64,000 nt of DNA from Alloyangia pacifica (GCF_900116195.1 NZ_FOZW01000002.1:62001-126000), one strand, 5' to 3'. Counted from the stretch's first letter, positions 26,089 to 36,172 are shown. The notes: generated by a model from the sequence alone, not told the origin. Made by a program: numbers and translations.

Positions 26089-27071
26089 TCCGCGACACAA
26101 CGGCCGCGCTGCCCGTACCCGGCGCGGAAGAGCTCGCCATCCGTGACTTGCCGCGCGAGGTCGCGGTGCATGACGCCCATATGGCGAAGGTGCCGGGCAT
26201 GACCATCGTCGAGATCGGCGGAGGGGCGCCGGATGCGCCCCTCGCGCTGCCGCTCACGGTGGCGGCCTGGAATCTCGAGCGCTGCCTCTTCCCCGAGGCC
26301 TCGGCTTTGCATGCGAAGGACTGCGACCTTCTGCTGCTGTCCGAGATGGACCACGGCATGGCCCGCACCAAGCAGCGCAACACCACGGCCGTCATGGCGG
26401 CGGAGCGGGGCATGGCCTATGCCTACGCGGTGGAGTTTCTCGAGCTGGGCCTCGGCTCGCCCATCGAGCACCAGTTCTGCGATGATGGACACAACGCACG
26501 CGGCTATCATGGCAACGGTCTCATGGCGCGCGGCGCACTTCATGAACCCTTCGCGCTGCGGCTCTGGGGCAAGCGGCAATGGTTCTTCGATGACGAGCAG
26601 CCGCGGCTCGGCGAGCGCATCGCGGTGGGCGCGCGGATCGAGACGACGGAGGGGCCGTTCCTCGCCGTCTCGACGCACCTCGAAAGCGCCTGCGGTCCCG
26701 CGCACCGGGAGCGGCAGGTGGCGGAACTGATCGCCGCGCTCGACGCCGAATTCCCCGGCGTTCCCGTGCTGATCGGCGGCGATCTGAACACCGGCAACCA
26801 CGCTGGCGGCGACTGGCGCTCGGAGGGGCTGTTCGACGTCGCCCGCGCCGCCGGGTTCACCGTGCACGGCGGGCCCGAGGATCAGATGACCACCCGCCCC
26901 AGCCTGATCACCCGCTGGCCCGAGCGCGCGATGAAGCTCGACTGGTTCCTCGCGCGGGGGCTTCGGATGGGGCCGGTGGAGATTCGCGCCTCGCTTGGCG
27001 CGGACGGCACGCCACTGTCCGACCACGACCTGATCGTCGCGCGGATCGAGGGGCTGTCCGAGCCGGGCTGA
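26085..27071 (+). CDS. Endonuclease/exonuclease/phosphatase (EEP) family hydrolase
   Basis: A 328-residue metal-dependent phosphoesterase. EEP motifs are AAWNLERC (about residues 62-69), [10 protein letters not shown] (about 80-89, metal-binding Glu), STHLES (about 200), IGGDLNTGN (about 228-236), and the terminal [11 protein letters not shown]. There is no signal peptide, so it acts in the cytosol. It is coupled to ugpC by a 4-base overlap and takes the place usually held by the glycerophosphodiesterase UgpQ, so it may release phosphate or alcohol from an imported glycerol-phosphate ester. That role is inference; EEP enzymes act on many phosphodiesters. Confidence 0.82.
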   Translation: MIRDTTAALPVPGAEELAIRDLPREVAVHDAHMAKVPGMTIVEIGGGAPDAPLALPLTVAAWNLERCLFPEASALHAKDCDLLLLSEMDHGMARTKQRNTTAVMAAERGMAYAYAVEFLELGLGSPIEHQFCDDGHNARGYHGNGLMARGALHEPFALRLWGKRQWFFDDEQPRLGERIAVGARIETTEGPFLAVSTHLESACGPAHRERQVAELIAALDAEFPGVPVLIGGDLNTGNHAGGDWRSEGLFDVARAAGFTVHGGPEDQMTTRPSLITRWPERAMKLDWFLARGLRMGPVEIRASLGADGTPLSDHDLIVARIEGLSEPG

Positions 27072-27392
27072 ACCGCTCCCAGCGTGGCATCTTTCGGTAC
27101 GGAGCGATGGGCCAGGGTCGCGCCTGCGCCGGATGTGCGCTGCGGTTCTGGCGGAATTGGTGATGCGCGGTGGCACCTGTACGATACGGGCCGTGTTCGT
27201 TCTTGGCGCCGGTTGGTTCTGCGCGACGACCGCGGCGAAGTTCGCGGCCCGTTCGCGAAGGGTGGCGCAGTACGTGCATGCACGCAGCTGGCTGCGGGAA
27301 CTGCGTGTCGCAAGAGACACCCTGCCGCGTCAGGGGGATAGGTCGAGCGGGACCAGTATGGTATCGAGGCTTGTACCAGTGGAGGGAAGCTC
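27072..27392. other. Intergenic region, no gene seen
   Basis: About 320 bases between the EEP gene and a secreted-protein gene. Frames open here are continuations of shadow frames. GGAGGGAAG at 27381-27389 is the ribosome site of the following gene. No terminator or operator was recognised. Confidence 0.45.
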
Positions 27393-28013
27393 ATGAAGGT
27401 ACTGCCCCTGTTCCTGACGGCAATCGCCCTTGGACAGTCTGCGTCGGCCGAGGATGCACTGGTCCAGCCGGTGATCGACGGGTGCATCGACCAGTTGATC
27501 GCGCGCGGAGGCGCCTCGCGCCCCGGCGGGCAGGTGATCGACAGCCAGTATTCCGAGGCAGGGTCGATGATCTTCCTGCAGGATGCAGACGGTCGCATCT
27601 GGCAATGCTTCGGCTACCGGGACGGCAGCGTCGAGAGCCTCGATCTCGCCGGGGCGGATGCTGCCGAGGCCGCACTGGCCCGTGCGGGGGAAAAGGCGGC
27701 CATGGCACCGGAGCGGATCCGCTTTGCACCGGGCACCAGCGGCGCCGAGTTGAGCCGCAGGCTCGAGGCCGGCGGTGCCACGCAATTCGTCCTGGGGGCA
27801 CGGGCGGGGCAGGTGCTCGACCTGCGCGTCGTGCCCGAGGGCGGTGCGATGTATTATATCCTGCGCAATCCTGACAATTCGATCCTGCTCACGGGTACGG
27901 ATGCCGCGACGCCCTTTCGCGCGGAGCTGCCGCAGTCCGGGGATGTCACCGTCGAGGTTGTCAGCAAGGAAAGCATGCCTATGGCGTTCGACCTGATCGT
28001 GACAGTCGAATGA
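27393..28013 (+). CDS. Secreted protein with PliG (g-type lysozyme inhibitor)-like C-terminus
   Basis: A 206-residue protein with a signal peptide (MKVLPLFLTAIALGQSASAED). The N-terminal half (about 21-105) holds two Cys residues (about 33 and 71) that may pair. The C-terminal part (about 110-206: IRFAPGTSGAELSRRLEAGGATQFVLGARAGQVLDLRV..., LPQSGDVTVEVV) has the pattern of inhibitors of g-type lysozyme and related jelly-roll domains (FAKGxSSATVxGxIxG...YxLxAxAGQ). The inhibitor role is only suggested by this resemblance. It precedes a CPBP protease gene by 25 bases. Confidence 0.65.
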   Translation: MKVLPLFLTAIALGQSASAEDALVQPVIDGCIDQLIARGGASRPGGQVIDSQYSEAGSMIFLQDADGRIWQCFGYRDGSVESLDLAGADAAEAALARAGEKAAMAPERIRFAPGTSGAELSRRLEAGGATQFVLGARAGQVLDLRVVPEGGAMYYILRNPDNSILLTGTDAATPFRAELPQSGDVTVEVVSKESMPMAFDLIVTVE

Positions 28014-28038
28014 TCCGGCATAGCGCAACGAGCGCCGG

Positions 28039-28854
28039 ATGAGGGACCGCGCTTCGACTGCCGATCACCGTCGTCTTGGCATCGCCGGTGGCACGCTCGT
28101 GCTCTGGACGCTGGTCACCATCTTTGGTGTCGGCGCCCGGAGCGATCCGATCGAGCTCGAGGATCTGACGACCAGCGGGATCGCCTGGCAGGTGCTCGCC
28201 GCGGGCCTGCTGCTCGTGGCGGTCATCGCGTGGCGCCGCTGGCGCGACATGGGCTTCCGCGCGCCCACGCCGGGCACGCTCAGATTGCTGTGGTTGCCGG
28301 GCCTGATCCTGATGCTCCTCTTCGCGCTGCTGCTGGCGCTCGGGCTACCCGCGCCGGTGACCGTACTGCTGGTGCTGGTCAACACGCTGCTGGTGGGGTT
28401 CTCGGAGGAAGTGATGTTCCGCGGCGTCTTGTTCAGGGCGCTCCGGACGCGCCTTTCCATCTGGCCGGCGATCCTCTGGACCACCGCGGCCTTCGGCGCG
28501 GTTCACGTGTTCAATGGTTTTCTGACCGGCCATTTCGCCCTGGCGGCGCTGCAGGCGGTCGCCGCCTCCTGCACCGGGCTCATGCTCATGGCGATCGTGC
28601 TGCGCACCGGCTCGCTCTGGGTCGCCATCGTGCTGCACGCGGCCTGGGACTGGGTGACATTCCTCGTGGTGCTGAGCGCAGGGGCCCAGAGTGAGCTCCA
28701 GGAGGTGCCGGGCGGAGGTGCCGCTCTGCCCGAGCTGAGCGCCGGGCAACTGGTCGCGCCCTTCCTGCTGGTGCTGCCCAACCTGCTCTACGGTCTCTGG
28801 CTGCTGCGCCGAATCCACCTCCGCCCTGTGGCGGTGGACCTTGCGGCCCGCTGA
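28039..28854 (+). CDS. CPBP (Abi/CAAX) family intramembrane glutamic endopeptidase
   Basis: A 271-residue membrane protein with seven or eight hydrophobic segments. The family motifs are present: EExxxR in GFSEEVMFRGVLF (about residues 120-132), FxxxH in FGAVHVF (about 153-159), and a third-motif His in VLHAAWDWVTF (about 198-208). The substrate is unknown. Members process prenylated proteins, act in bacteriocin self-immunity or peptide export. It follows the PliG-like secreted protein gene on the same strand. Confidence 0.85.
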   Translation: MRDRASTADHRRLGIAGGTLVLWTLVTIFGVGARSDPIELEDLTTSGIAWQVLAAGLLLVAVIAWRRWRDMGFRAPTPGTLRLLWLPGLILMLLFALLLALGLPAPVTVLLVLVNTLLVGFSEEVMFRGVLFRALRTRLSIWPAILWTTAAFGAVHVFNGFLTGHFALAALQAVAASCTGLMLMAIVLRTGSLWVAIVLHAAWDWVTFLVVLSAGAQSELQEVPGGGAALPELSAGQLVAPFLLVLPNLLYGLWLLRRIHLRPVAVDLAAR

Positions 28855-29194
28855 GCCCGCTCTCCGGTGGCGATGAGCCTCTCGAGGCGCCCGCTGATCT
28901 GGCGGTGCCTGCGCTGCTCCGCAGTTCGCATCATGCCGAGGGGCATCCTGACGATCGGGGGGGAGAGCCCGAGTCCGGGCAATGGTCGCAGCGGCTTCAC
29001 GAGGGAGAGCAGAGAGTCCGAATGTCGCACCTCCGCTTTGGCCTGCCCGTGACTTCGGACGCTGCCGGCCGCAGCTTTTCCGCAAGTCGGGACGGGGTCA
29101 TGCACATCACCGGAGGTGCGCAATCCCGGCGTCGGGCCGCGCAGGTCTCGGCTCGCCTCTTGGCAAATCCCGCGCTTTGGGGCAGAGGAACGGC
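28855..29194. other. Intergenic region before tgt, no gene seen
   Basis: About 340 bases with no supported gene. An in-frame extension of tgt upstream to 28982 lacks homology-like sequence and is not favoured. CAGAGGAACGGC at 29183-29194 is the ribosome site for tgt. Confidence 0.45.
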
Positions 29195-30322
29195 ATGAGC
29201 CTGACCTCCTTTACCCTTTCCGGCCGGGACGGCGCCGCACGCACCGGGGTGATCTCCACCCCGCGCGGCGAAATCCGTACCCCCGCCTTCATGCCCGTCG
29301 GCACCGCCGCCACCGTCAAGGCGATGCTGCCCGAGAGCGTGCGCGCCACCGGGGCCGACATTCTGCTCGGCAACACCTATCACCTGATGCTGCGCCCCGG
29401 CGCGGAGCGGGTTGCGCGGCTTGGAGGCCTGCACAAGTTCATGAACTGGGAGCGGCCGATCCTGACGGACTCCGGCGGTTTCCAGGTGATGAGCCTTTCG
29501 GGGCTGCGCAAGCTCACCGAGGAAGGGGTCACCTTCAAGAGCCACATCGACGGCTCCAAGCATATGCTCTCGCCGGAAAGCTCGATGGAGATCCAGCGGC
29601 TGCTCGGCTCGGACATTGTCATGTGCTTCGACGAATGCCCGGCGCTGCCCGCCGACCGCAAGCGCATCGAGCAGAGCATGCGCCTGTCCATGCGGTGGGC
29701 ACAGCGTTCGCGTGATGCCTTCGGCGACCGGCCCGGCCACATGCTCTTCGGCATCCAGCAGGGCGGGCTCGAAGAGGACCTGCGCGGCGAGAGTGCCGAG
29801 GCGCTGACCTCGATCGGCTTCGACGGTTACGCCGTCGGTGGCCTCGCCGTGGGCGAGGGCCAGGAGGCGATGTTCAAGGTGCTCGATTTCGCCCCCGGCC
29901 AGCTGCCCGAGGACAAGCCGCGCTACCTGATGGGCGTGGGCAAGCCCGATGACATCGTCGGCGCGGTGAAGCGCGGCATCGACATGATGGACTGCGTGCT
30001 GCCCTCTCGCTCGGGGCGCACCGGCCAGGCCTGGACCCGCCGCGGCATGGTGAACATCAAGAACGCCCGCCACCAGGATGACCCGCGCCCGCTCGACGAG
30101 CACTGCACCTGCCCGGCCTGCCGCAGCTACTCGCGCGCCTACCTGCACCACGTCTACCGCGCCGGAGAGATGATCTCGGGCATGCTGCTGACCTGGCACA
30201 ACCTGCACTACTACCAGGAGCTGATGCAGGGTCTGCGCGATGCGATCGCGGGCGGCACCTTTGCCGCCTTCGAGGACCAGTTCCACGCGCAAAGGGCCGA
30301 GGGCGACATTCCGGTTCTGTGA
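29195..30322 (+). CDS. tgt: Queuine tRNA-ribosyltransferase
   Basis: A 375-residue TIM-barrel enzyme that exchanges G34 of GUN-anticodon tRNAs for the queuine precursor preQ1. ATG at 29195 gives the canonical start [31 protein letters not shown] contains the general-acid/base Asp at 92, [15 protein letters not shown] holds the catalytic nucleophile Asp at about 266, and [16 protein letters not shown] (from about 304) plus a following His is the zinc site. The length is normal. It appears monocistronic. Confidence 0.97.
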   Translation: MSLTSFTLSGRDGAARTGVISTPRGEIRTPAFMPVGTAATVKAMLPESVRATGADILLGNTYHLMLRPGAERVARLGGLHKFMNWERPILTDSGGFQVMSLSGLRKLTEEGVTFKSHIDGSKHMLSPESSMEIQRLLGSDIVMCFDECPALPADRKRIEQSMRLSMRWAQRSRDAFGDRPGHMLFGIQQGGLEEDLRGESAEALTSIGFDGYAVGGLAVGEGQEAMFKVLDFAPGQLPEDKPRYLMGVGKPDDIVGAVKRGIDMMDCVLPSRSGRTGQAWTRRGMVNIKNARHQDDPRPLDEHCTCPACRSYSRAYLHHVYRAGEMISGMLLTWHNLHYYQELMQGLRDAIAGGTFAAFEDQFHAQRAEGDIPVL

Positions 30323-30373
30323 CGATCTGAGGACTGGCTGTCCAAAGGGCTGGCGGGCCTTCTCCGACGAGGC

Positions 30374-30553
30374 TCAGCGCAGGCGTGTGGCGATGAGCCG
30401 GATGATCAACCAGAGTCCGCAGAGCGTCGCGAACCCTGCGAGGAACAGCACCTTGTACCCGGCATCGGTCGCGGGTCTTGCCCAGCAGGCGAAGGCGACC
30501 GCGACCAGCGCGGCATAGAGATAGGGCACCACTCTGTGGCCCAGTTCAGCCAT
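30374..30553 (-). CDS. Small two-helix membrane protein, unknown
   Basis: A 59-residue protein starting MAELGHRVVPYLYAALVAVAF. Two hydrophobic segments (about 9-25 and 35-55) make up most of it. ATG at 30553 was chosen because it overlaps the 3' end of the upstream gene by 8 bases, which couples the two. The frame extends further upstream but through the other gene. Function is not recognised. Confidence 0.6.
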   Translation of the reverse strand: MAELGHRVVPYLYAALVAVAFACWARPATDAGYKVLFLAGFATLCGLWLIIRLIATRLR

Positions 30554-31508
30554 CGCCGTCTCCGGCGGGGCCGGGCAGGGGCAGCGCGCGCAACCATGTG
30601 GCGCCAGGCCCATCTGCCCAGGCCCGCAGCTGCAGACGGGTATAGGCGATCCGGCCCATGCGCTCGACCAGCGCCCGCGCGTAATTTTCCTCGAGGCCTA
30701 TGTCGCTGTCCCACCTGGCAAAGCGGGCGCGGGCCTCCTCGGCGCGGGTCACGTCGGAGAGATCGTCGAACAGGATCGGCTTGCCCGGGCTGGCGAAGGC
30801 CGCGCCCGGTTGCCATGCCATCAGGAAGGGGCCGCGCCGGAACGGGTTGAGCAGCCCGCTGTCCACGGCTGCGCTGATGGCGACATGGGCAATGGGCATC
30901 CTGTAGCGTTGGAGAGCGATCGGGCAGGCCTCCCCGGGCGGTGCCTGCGTCGCGCGCTCGGCCGAGGCCGAGCTCTGCATCGGCCAGACGGTCACCACGA
31001 TCCGCGCGGGAGAAGGTGTGGCCTGAGCAGGTCGAGGCGCGAGCGTTGCCAGAAAGGCCTCGCAGATCATCCTGTGGCGCGCCACCTCGGAGTCGCTGGC
31101 GTCGACGGCGACTTTCGGTGCTCCGTTGAAGGCAATGACCCCGTAGGCGGCAAAATCATCCGGCGAGAGGTCGCCCGGCCCGGCGAACAGCCGGGCGGAC
31201 CTCGGCCGGAGCCTGCCGCCGCGCGGTTTCGGCGCGGCAAGCTCTTGGGTGGAGCTTTCGGTCTTGGGTGCGGGAGGCGCGATGCCGGTGCCGGAGTCAG
31301 GGCCGGTGGCGATCCTCGGACCAGACGGTGCGGGCGGCGTTCCCTCCCTCGGTGTTTCCGGGAAGGCCGGGGCCGGGGGCGTACGCAGGGGTGGCAACGA
31401 GAAGCTTTCGCGCAGTACGGAGCCGCCCTCGCGCAGCGGGGCGTAGAGCCTCGCCGGAAGCAGCGCGAAGAACATGCACAGGAACAGGGCCAACAGGATA
31501 TCGCGCAT
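30546..31508 (-). CDS. Membrane-anchored proline-rich protein, unknown
   Basis: A 320-residue protein. An N-terminal hydrophobic segment (MRDILLALFLCMFFALLPARLYA) is a membrane anchor or signal. Residues about 35-110 are proline-rich and low complexity, like a periplasm-spanning linker. The C-terminal part (about 110-320) is a folded domain of unknown type (DDFAAYGVIAFNGAPKVAV, RHRMICEAFLATL, RYRMPIAHVAIS). No family is recognised. It is coupled to the small membrane protein downstream; both face away from the OYE gene. Confidence 0.65.
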   Translation of the reverse strand: MRDILLALFLCMFFALLPARLYAPLREGGSVLRESFSLPPLRTPPAPAFPETPREGTPPAPSGPRIATGPDSGTGIAPPAPKTESSTQELAAPKPRGGRLRPRSARLFAGPGDLSPDDFAAYGVIAFNGAPKVAVDASDSEVARHRMICEAFLATLAPRPAQATPSPARIVVTVWPMQSSASAERATQAPPGEACPIALQRYRMPIAHVAISAAVDSGLLNPFRRGPFLMAWQPGAAFASPGKPILFDDLSDVTRAEEARARFARWDSDIGLEENYARALVERMGRIAYTRLQLRAWADGPGATWLRALPLPGPAGDGDG

Positions 31509-31776
31509 CGGAAAAGTCGGAGCGCCCTTGAAGTTGCGGGAAATGGGGTCTTGAGCAATTCTGCAAGCGTAGCACGCAACCGGCTCTCCGCGGAAGCGTC
31601 ACGCCTTGCGTTGCCTTCACCGGCGCCTTCACCGGCGCATTGCCACCGAGGCATGCGCTCCGTGCAAATCCGCACAGCGCCCTGCGCGCTTGCCGCGGCG
31701 CGGCGCATTCCTATCTTTGCAGTCCGAAGCCGGGACAGCCCGGTGCGATCTTGGCCCAAAGCAAGGGAGATATTCC

Positions 31777-32868
31777 ATGACCGAGGCCCTGTTTACCCCC
31801 TTCACCGCTGGTGCCATTGAGATGGCCAACCGCGTGGTGATGGCCCCGCTTACCCGCAACCGTGCCGACAACGACACCGCCGAGGTGAACGAGCTGCACG
31901 TCGAATACTACCGCCAGCGCGCAGGCGCCGGGCTCATCATCACCGAAGCCTCGCAGATCTCGCCGCAGGGCAAGGGCTACATCCAGACCCCGGGCATCTA
32001 CTCGCCGGGGCAGGTGGACGCCTGGAAGAAGGTCACCGACGCCGTGCACGCAAAGGGCGGCAAGATCGTCATCCAGCTCTGGCACGTCGGCCGCATCAGC
32101 CACACCTCGCTGCAGCCCGGCGGGCAGGCGCCGGTTGCTCCCTCGGCAATTCCGGCGGGCGGCAAGACCTTCACGCTGAACGGCTTCGAGGAGACCTCTA
32201 CGCCGCGCGCGCTGGAGACGGATGAGATCGCCGGCATCGTCGCCGACTACCGCCACGCCGCCCGCGCGGCCATCGAAGCCGGTTTCGACGGGGTCGAGGT
32301 GCATGGCGCCAACGGTTACCTGATCGACCAGTTCCTCAAGACCGGCGCCAACCAGCGCGAGGATGAGTATGGCGGGTCTATCGAGAACCGCGCGCGCTTC
32401 CTCTTCGAGGTGCTGGACGCGGTGACCGACGAGATCGGTGCCGACCGTACCGGCTTGCGCCTGTCGCCGTTCTCGCCGGCCAACGGCATCAGCGATGCGG
32501 ATCCCCAGCCGCTGTTCGAGTACGTCGTGGGCAAGCTCAACGGCTACAAGCTGTCCTACCTGCACGTGGTCGAAGGCACCACCGGCGGTCCGCGCGCGCT
32601 GAACGAGGGCGAGAGCCTCGACAAGCTGCACGCGCTCTATGACGGCGTCTGGATGGGCAACAACGGCTATGACCGCGAGATGGCCATCGAGGCGGTCAAG
32701 TCGGGCAAGGCCGATCTGGTCGCATTCGGCCGCCCGTTCATCTCGAACCCCGACCTCGTGGCGCGCCTGCAAAAGGCCGCTCCGCTCAACGAGGGCGACC
32801 AGGGCACGTTCTACGGCGGCGGGGCGGAAGGCTACACCGACTACCCGACGTTGACAGAAGCCGCCTGA
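31777..32868 (+). CDS. Alkene reductase, Old Yellow Enzyme family (NemA-like)
   Basis: A 363-residue FMN-dependent TIM-barrel ene-reductase. ATG at 31777, after AGGGAGATATTCC, gives the usual N-terminus MTEALFTPFTAGAIEMANRVVMAPLTRNRA. TEASQISPQGKGY, QLWHVGRISH and GVEVHGANGYLIDQFL contain flavin- and substrate-contacting residues, the last with the H-x-A-N pair (HGAN near residues 175-178) characteristic of the pentaerythritol tetranitrate reductase branch. DEYGGSIENRARFL is a further signature. It reduces activated C=C bonds with NAD(P)H. Monocistronic. Confidence 0.92.
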   Translation: MTEALFTPFTAGAIEMANRVVMAPLTRNRADNDTAEVNELHVEYYRQRAGAGLIITEASQISPQGKGYIQTPGIYSPGQVDAWKKVTDAVHAKGGKIVIQLWHVGRISHTSLQPGGQAPVAPSAIPAGGKTFTLNGFEETSTPRALETDEIAGIVADYRHAARAAIEAGFDGVEVHGANGYLIDQFLKTGANQREDEYGGSIENRARFLFEVLDAVTDEIGADRTGLRLSPFSPANGISDADPQPLFEYVVGKLNGYKLSYLHVVEGTTGGPRALNEGESLDKLHALYDGVWMGNNGYDREMAIEAVKSGKADLVAFGRPFISNPDLVARLQKAAPLNEGDQGTFYGGGAEGYTDYPTLTEAA

Positions 32869-33027
32869 GGGCGGTGGGGAGCGCGGCACCGCGTGTTCGG
32901 GGTGCTGCCGTTAAGGCTGTTTCAAGGTTTTGGTGCCGCGCCCCCCGCAATCTCCTGCCTTCCGCCAATTGCCCGCTTGCGCCCGGCGCAGCGGAGCGTC
33001 ACATTGGTGGGAACCGGGTCTGGCGCG

Positions 33028-33056
33028 CTTGAAAAGTTAATGGCTGCGCCCCACCT
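33028..33056 (+). promoter_or_regulatory. Heat-shock (sigma-32) type promoter of lon
   Basis: CTTGAAA, 14 bases, then CCCCACCT: a close match to the RpoH consensus CTTGAAA-N12-16-CCCCATNT. It ends 69 bases upstream of lon. Heat-shock control of lon is established in other proteobacteria. Confidence 0.7.
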
Positions 33057-33125
33057 GAATACCTCGACAGGGGACGGCAGAGGTCGCCGATATCCGGGGC
33101 CGGACCGTCCTGCCAGTAGCAAGGA

Positions 33126-35537
33126 ATGCGTATGCAACAGCCTCTCAACACATCCTATCCGGTGCTGCCGCTGCGGGACATCGTCGTTTTCCCGCACATG
33201 ATCGTGCCGCTCTTCGTAGGGCGCGAGAAATCGGTGCACGCGCTGGAAGAGGTGATGGCGGACGACAAGCAGATCCTGCTTGCCGCCCAGATTGATCCGG
33301 CCGTCGACGACCCCGATTCCGACGGCATCTACAAGACCGGCGTGCTGGCCAATGTGCTGCAGCTGCTGAAGCTGCCCGACGGCACCGTGAAGGTGCTGGT
33401 CGAGGGGCAGGCGCGCGTCAAGATCACCGAATACCTGGAAAACGAGCGCTTCTTCGAAGCCAAGGCCGAGTATCTCTCGGAGATGCCGGGCGATCCCGCC
33501 GCGATCACCGCACTGGTGCGCACCGTCGCCGAGGAATTCGAGCGTTACGCCAAGGTCAAGAAGAACATCCCCGAAGAGGCGCTTTCGGCGGTTGCAGAAA
33601 CCACCGAGCCGGCCAAGCTCGCCGACCTCGTCGCGGGCCACCTCGGCATCGAGGTGGAGCAGAAGCAGGAGCTTCTTGAAACGCTGCCGGTGAGCGAGCG
33701 TCTGGAAAAGGTCTATGGCCTGATGCAGGGCGAGCTCTCGGTGCTGCAGGTCGAGAAGAAGATCAAGACCCGCGTCAAGTCGCAGATGGAGAAGACCCAG
33801 CGCGAGTATTACCTGAATGAGCAGATGAAGGCCATTCAGAAGGAACTCGGCGACGGCGAGGACGGCCAGAACGAGATCAACGAGCTGGCCGAGAAGATCG
33901 AGGCCACCAAGCTCTCGAAGGAGGCCAAGGAGAAGGCCGAGGCCGAGCTCAAGAAGCTGCGCAACATGAGCCCGATGTCCGCCGAGGCCACCGTGGTTCG
34001 CAACTATCTCGACTGGATGCTGTCCATTCCGTGGGGCGTGAAGAGCCGCGTGAAGAAGGATCTGGGCCGTGCTCAGGAAATCCTCGATCACGACCACTAC
34101 AGCCTCGACAAGGTCAAGGAGCGCATCGTCGAATATCTCGCGGTTCAGGCGCGCAGCCAGAAGCTGAAGGGCCCGATCCTCTGCCTCGTCGGCCCGCCGG
34201 GCGTGGGTAAAACCTCGCTGGGCAAGTCGATGGCCAAGGCCACCGGGCGCGAGTTCATCCGCATCTCGCTGGGCGGCGTGCGTGACGAGTCGGAGATCCG
34301 CGGCCACCGCCGGACCTACATCGGCTCGATGCCGGGCAAGATCATCCAGGCGTTGAAGAAGGCGAAGACCACCAACCCGCTCATCCTGCTCGACGAGATC
34401 GACAAGATGGGTCAGGACTTCCGTGGCGATCCGGCTTCGGCGATGCTCGAGGTGCTCGACCCCGAACAGAACGGCACCTTCGTCGATCACTACCTCGAAG
34501 TGGAGTACGACCTGAGCAACGTCATGTTCGTGACGACCTCGAACTCGTACAACATGCCGGGGCCGCTGCTCGACCGGATGGAGATCATCCCGCTCTCGGG
34601 CTACACCGAGGACGAGAAGCTCGAGATCACCAAGCGGCACCTGCTCGACAAGCAGATCAAGGCGCATGGCCTGAAGAAGGGCGAGTTCACCATTACCGAC
34701 GAGGCGCTCACCGACATTCTGCGCTACTACACGCGCGAGGCCGGCGTCCGGAACCTCGAACGGGAAGTGGCGAAGATCGCGCGGAAAGCGGTGACCAAGA
34801 TCGTCAAGGGCGAGACCAAGCACGTGGAAGTCACGCGGGACAATCTCGACGACTTCCTCGGCGTGAAAAAGTTCCGTTACGGTCTGGCCGAGGACGAGAA
34901 CCAGGTGGGTGTCGTCACCGGTTTGGCCTATACCTCGGTGGGCGGCGACCTGCTGCAGATCGAGGCGCTGCGCCTGCCGGGCAAGGGTCGGATGAAGACC
35001 ACCGGCAAGCTCGGCGACGTGATGAAGGAGTCGATCGAGGCCGCGTCGAGCTACGTCCGCTCGATCTCGCCGCAGATCGGGGTGAAGCCGCCGAAATTCG
35101 ACAAGATGGACATCCACGTCCACGTGCCGGACGGTGCCACGCCCAAGGACGGCCCCTCGGCCGGTTTGGCGATGGTGACGGCGATCGTCTCGGTTCTCAC
35201 CGGCCTGCCGGTGCGCAAGGACATCGCCATGACCGGCGAGGTCACCCTGCGCGGCAATGCTTCCGCCATCGGTGGGCTCAAGGAGAAACTTCTCGCGGCG
35301 CTGCGGGGCGGCATCAAGACGGTGTTCATCCCCGAGGAGAACGAGAAGGATCTCGCCGAGCTGCCGGACAATGTGAAGCAGGGCCTCGAGATCATCCCGG
35401 TCAAGCACGTCTCGGAGGTGCTGGAGATGGCGCTCATCGGCAAGCCGGAGCCCATCGAGTGGGACGAGGAGGCCGAAGAGGCCGCCGCTGCCCTGCGCGC
35501 CAAGGACGAGAAGGGCGCGGGAGCCACGGCGCACTGA
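33126..35537 (+). CDS. lon: ATP-dependent protease Lon
   Basis: An 803-residue cytosolic AAA+ serine protease of normal length. The N-terminal substrate-binding domain ([26 protein letters not shown]) is followed by a coiled-coil region. Walker [10 protein letters not shown] lies near residue 356 and Walker B ILLDEID near 423. The C-terminal Lon protease domain has catalytic Ser near 678 in [11 protein letters not shown] and Lys near 721 in [11 protein letters not shown]. The start could also be Met3. A sigma-32-type promoter precedes the gene and a strong terminator follows. It degrades damaged and regulatory proteins. Confidence 0.98.
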   Translation: MRMQQPLNTSYPVLPLRDIVVFPHMIVPLFVGREKSVHALEEVMADDKQILLAAQIDPAVDDPDSDGIYKTGVLANVLQLLKLPDGTVKVLVEGQARVKITEYLENERFFEAKAEYLSEMPGDPAAITALVRTVAEEFERYAKVKKNIPEEALSAVAETTEPAKLADLVAGHLGIEVEQKQELLETLPVSERLEKVYGLMQGELSVLQVEKKIKTRVKSQMEKTQREYYLNEQMKAIQKELGDGEDGQNEINELAEKIEATKLSKEAKEKAEAELKKLRNMSPMSAEATVVRNYLDWMLSIPWGVKSRVKKDLGRAQEILDHDHYSLDKVKERIVEYLAVQARSQKLKGPILCLVGPPGVGKTSLGKSMAKATGREFIRISLGGVRDESEIRGHRRTYIGSMPGKIIQALKKAKTTNPLILLDEIDKMGQDFRGDPASAMLEVLDPEQNGTFVDHYLEVEYDLSNVMFVTTSNSYNMPGPLLDRMEIIPLSGYTEDEKLEITKRHLLDKQIKAHGLKKGEFTITDEALTDILRYYTREAGVRNLEREVAKIARKAVTKIVKGETKHVEVTRDNLDDFLGVKKFRYGLAEDENQVGVVTGLAYTSVGGDLLQIEALRLPGKGRMKTTGKLGDVMKESIEAASSYVRSISPQIGVKPPKFDKMDIHVHVPDGATPKDGPSAGLAMVTAIVSVLTGLPVRKDIAMTGEVTLRGNASAIGGLKEKLLAALRGGIKTVFIPEENEKDLAELPDNVKQGLEIIPVKHVSEVLEMALIGKPEPIEWDEEAEEAAAALRAKDEKGAGATAH

Positions 35538-35565
35538 CGCTCTGCCTCGCCGGCACTGATGCAAC

Positions 35566-35593
35566 AAAGCGGGCCCTTCGGGCCCGCTTTTTT
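35566..35593 (+). terminator. Rho-independent terminator of lon
   Basis: AAAGCGGGCCC, loop TTCG, GGCCCGCTTT followed by TTT: an 11-pair stem with a UUCG tetraloop and a U run, starting 29 bases after the lon stop. Confidence 0.93.
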
Positions 35594-35793
35594 CATATTT
35601 TGAGCCCCCTTCGGTCTCTTCCACATGGTTCAAATATCCCGGGGGAGACCGCGCAGCGGGCGGGGGCGGAGCCCCAATCCAGTACGCAGTTGCAACCACG
35701 CCGCTGCCGCTGCGGCAGGGTCGGAAATTTGTGAAATTTTTGCGCCGACTCCTCTTGCGCCCCCCATGCCATATGAGTAAAAGCCCGCCTACC

Positions 35794-35868
35794 GGGTGAT
35801 TAGCTCAGTGGTAGAGCGCTTCGTTCACATCGAAGATGTCAGGAGTTCAAATCTCTTATCACCCACCA
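35794..35868 (+). tRNA. tRNA-Val (anticodon CAC)
   Basis: A 75-base cloverleaf: acceptor GGGTGAT/ATCACCC, D arm TAGCTCAGTGGTAGAGC, anticodon stem CTTCG/CGAAG with loop TTCACAT (anticodon CAC), T arm AGGAG-TTCAAAT-CTCTT, and encoded ACCA. It reads GTG codons. It lies between lon and the DUF1127/soxR pair. Confidence 0.95.
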
Positions 35869-35933
35869 CTCTTCCAAGAGGCGCGCTGATCGGTTTCCCC
35901 GAGGCGCGCCTCTTCTAGTTTCCGGACCTTTCT

Positions 35934-36128
35934 TCAGTCTCGGTACCGCAGCGGAGGCGGGGGCGGCGGGCCGCCGTCGGAAAGCCCGACGTCTCGGGAC
36001 AGCCGGGGGCCCGCGCGCAGCTCGGCGCTGCGCCGTGCAATCCGGCGCGCGCTGCGCCAGCGCAGGAGCATCGCGAGAAGCCCTGTTTCTGTCCGCTGCC
36101 GACGGGTCTTGGTGTTTCTTGCGGTCAC
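35934..36128 (-). CDS. DUF1127-type small protein
   Basis: A 64-residue basic protein. GTG at 36128 is chosen because CAAGGAGAGAGACA stands directly in front; a longer in-frame ATG at 36263 would run through the SoxR box. The part LLRWRSARRIARRSAELRAGPRLSRDVGLSDGG (about 22-54) matches the DUF1127 pattern (arginine-rich helix, then L-x-D-I/V-G-L-S). DUF1127 proteins are small stress-linked proteins, some known to act in RNA turnover or phosphate physiology in alphaproteobacteria. A SoxR-type box between it and the divergent soxR suggests redox control. The poly-proline run near the end is unusual. Confidence 0.72.
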   Translation of the reverse strand: MTARNTKTRRQRTETGLLAMLLRWRSARRIARRSAELRAGPRLSRDVGLSDGGPPPPPPLRYRD

Positions 36129-36172
36129 TGTCTCTCTCCTTGCAGAGTCGCGGAACGCCTGCGAGACTGCTT

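Noticed and set aside
32922-35699. 925-codon minus-strand frame opposite lon
   Set aside because: Shadow of the highly biased lon codons; the plus-strand Lon protein is certain.
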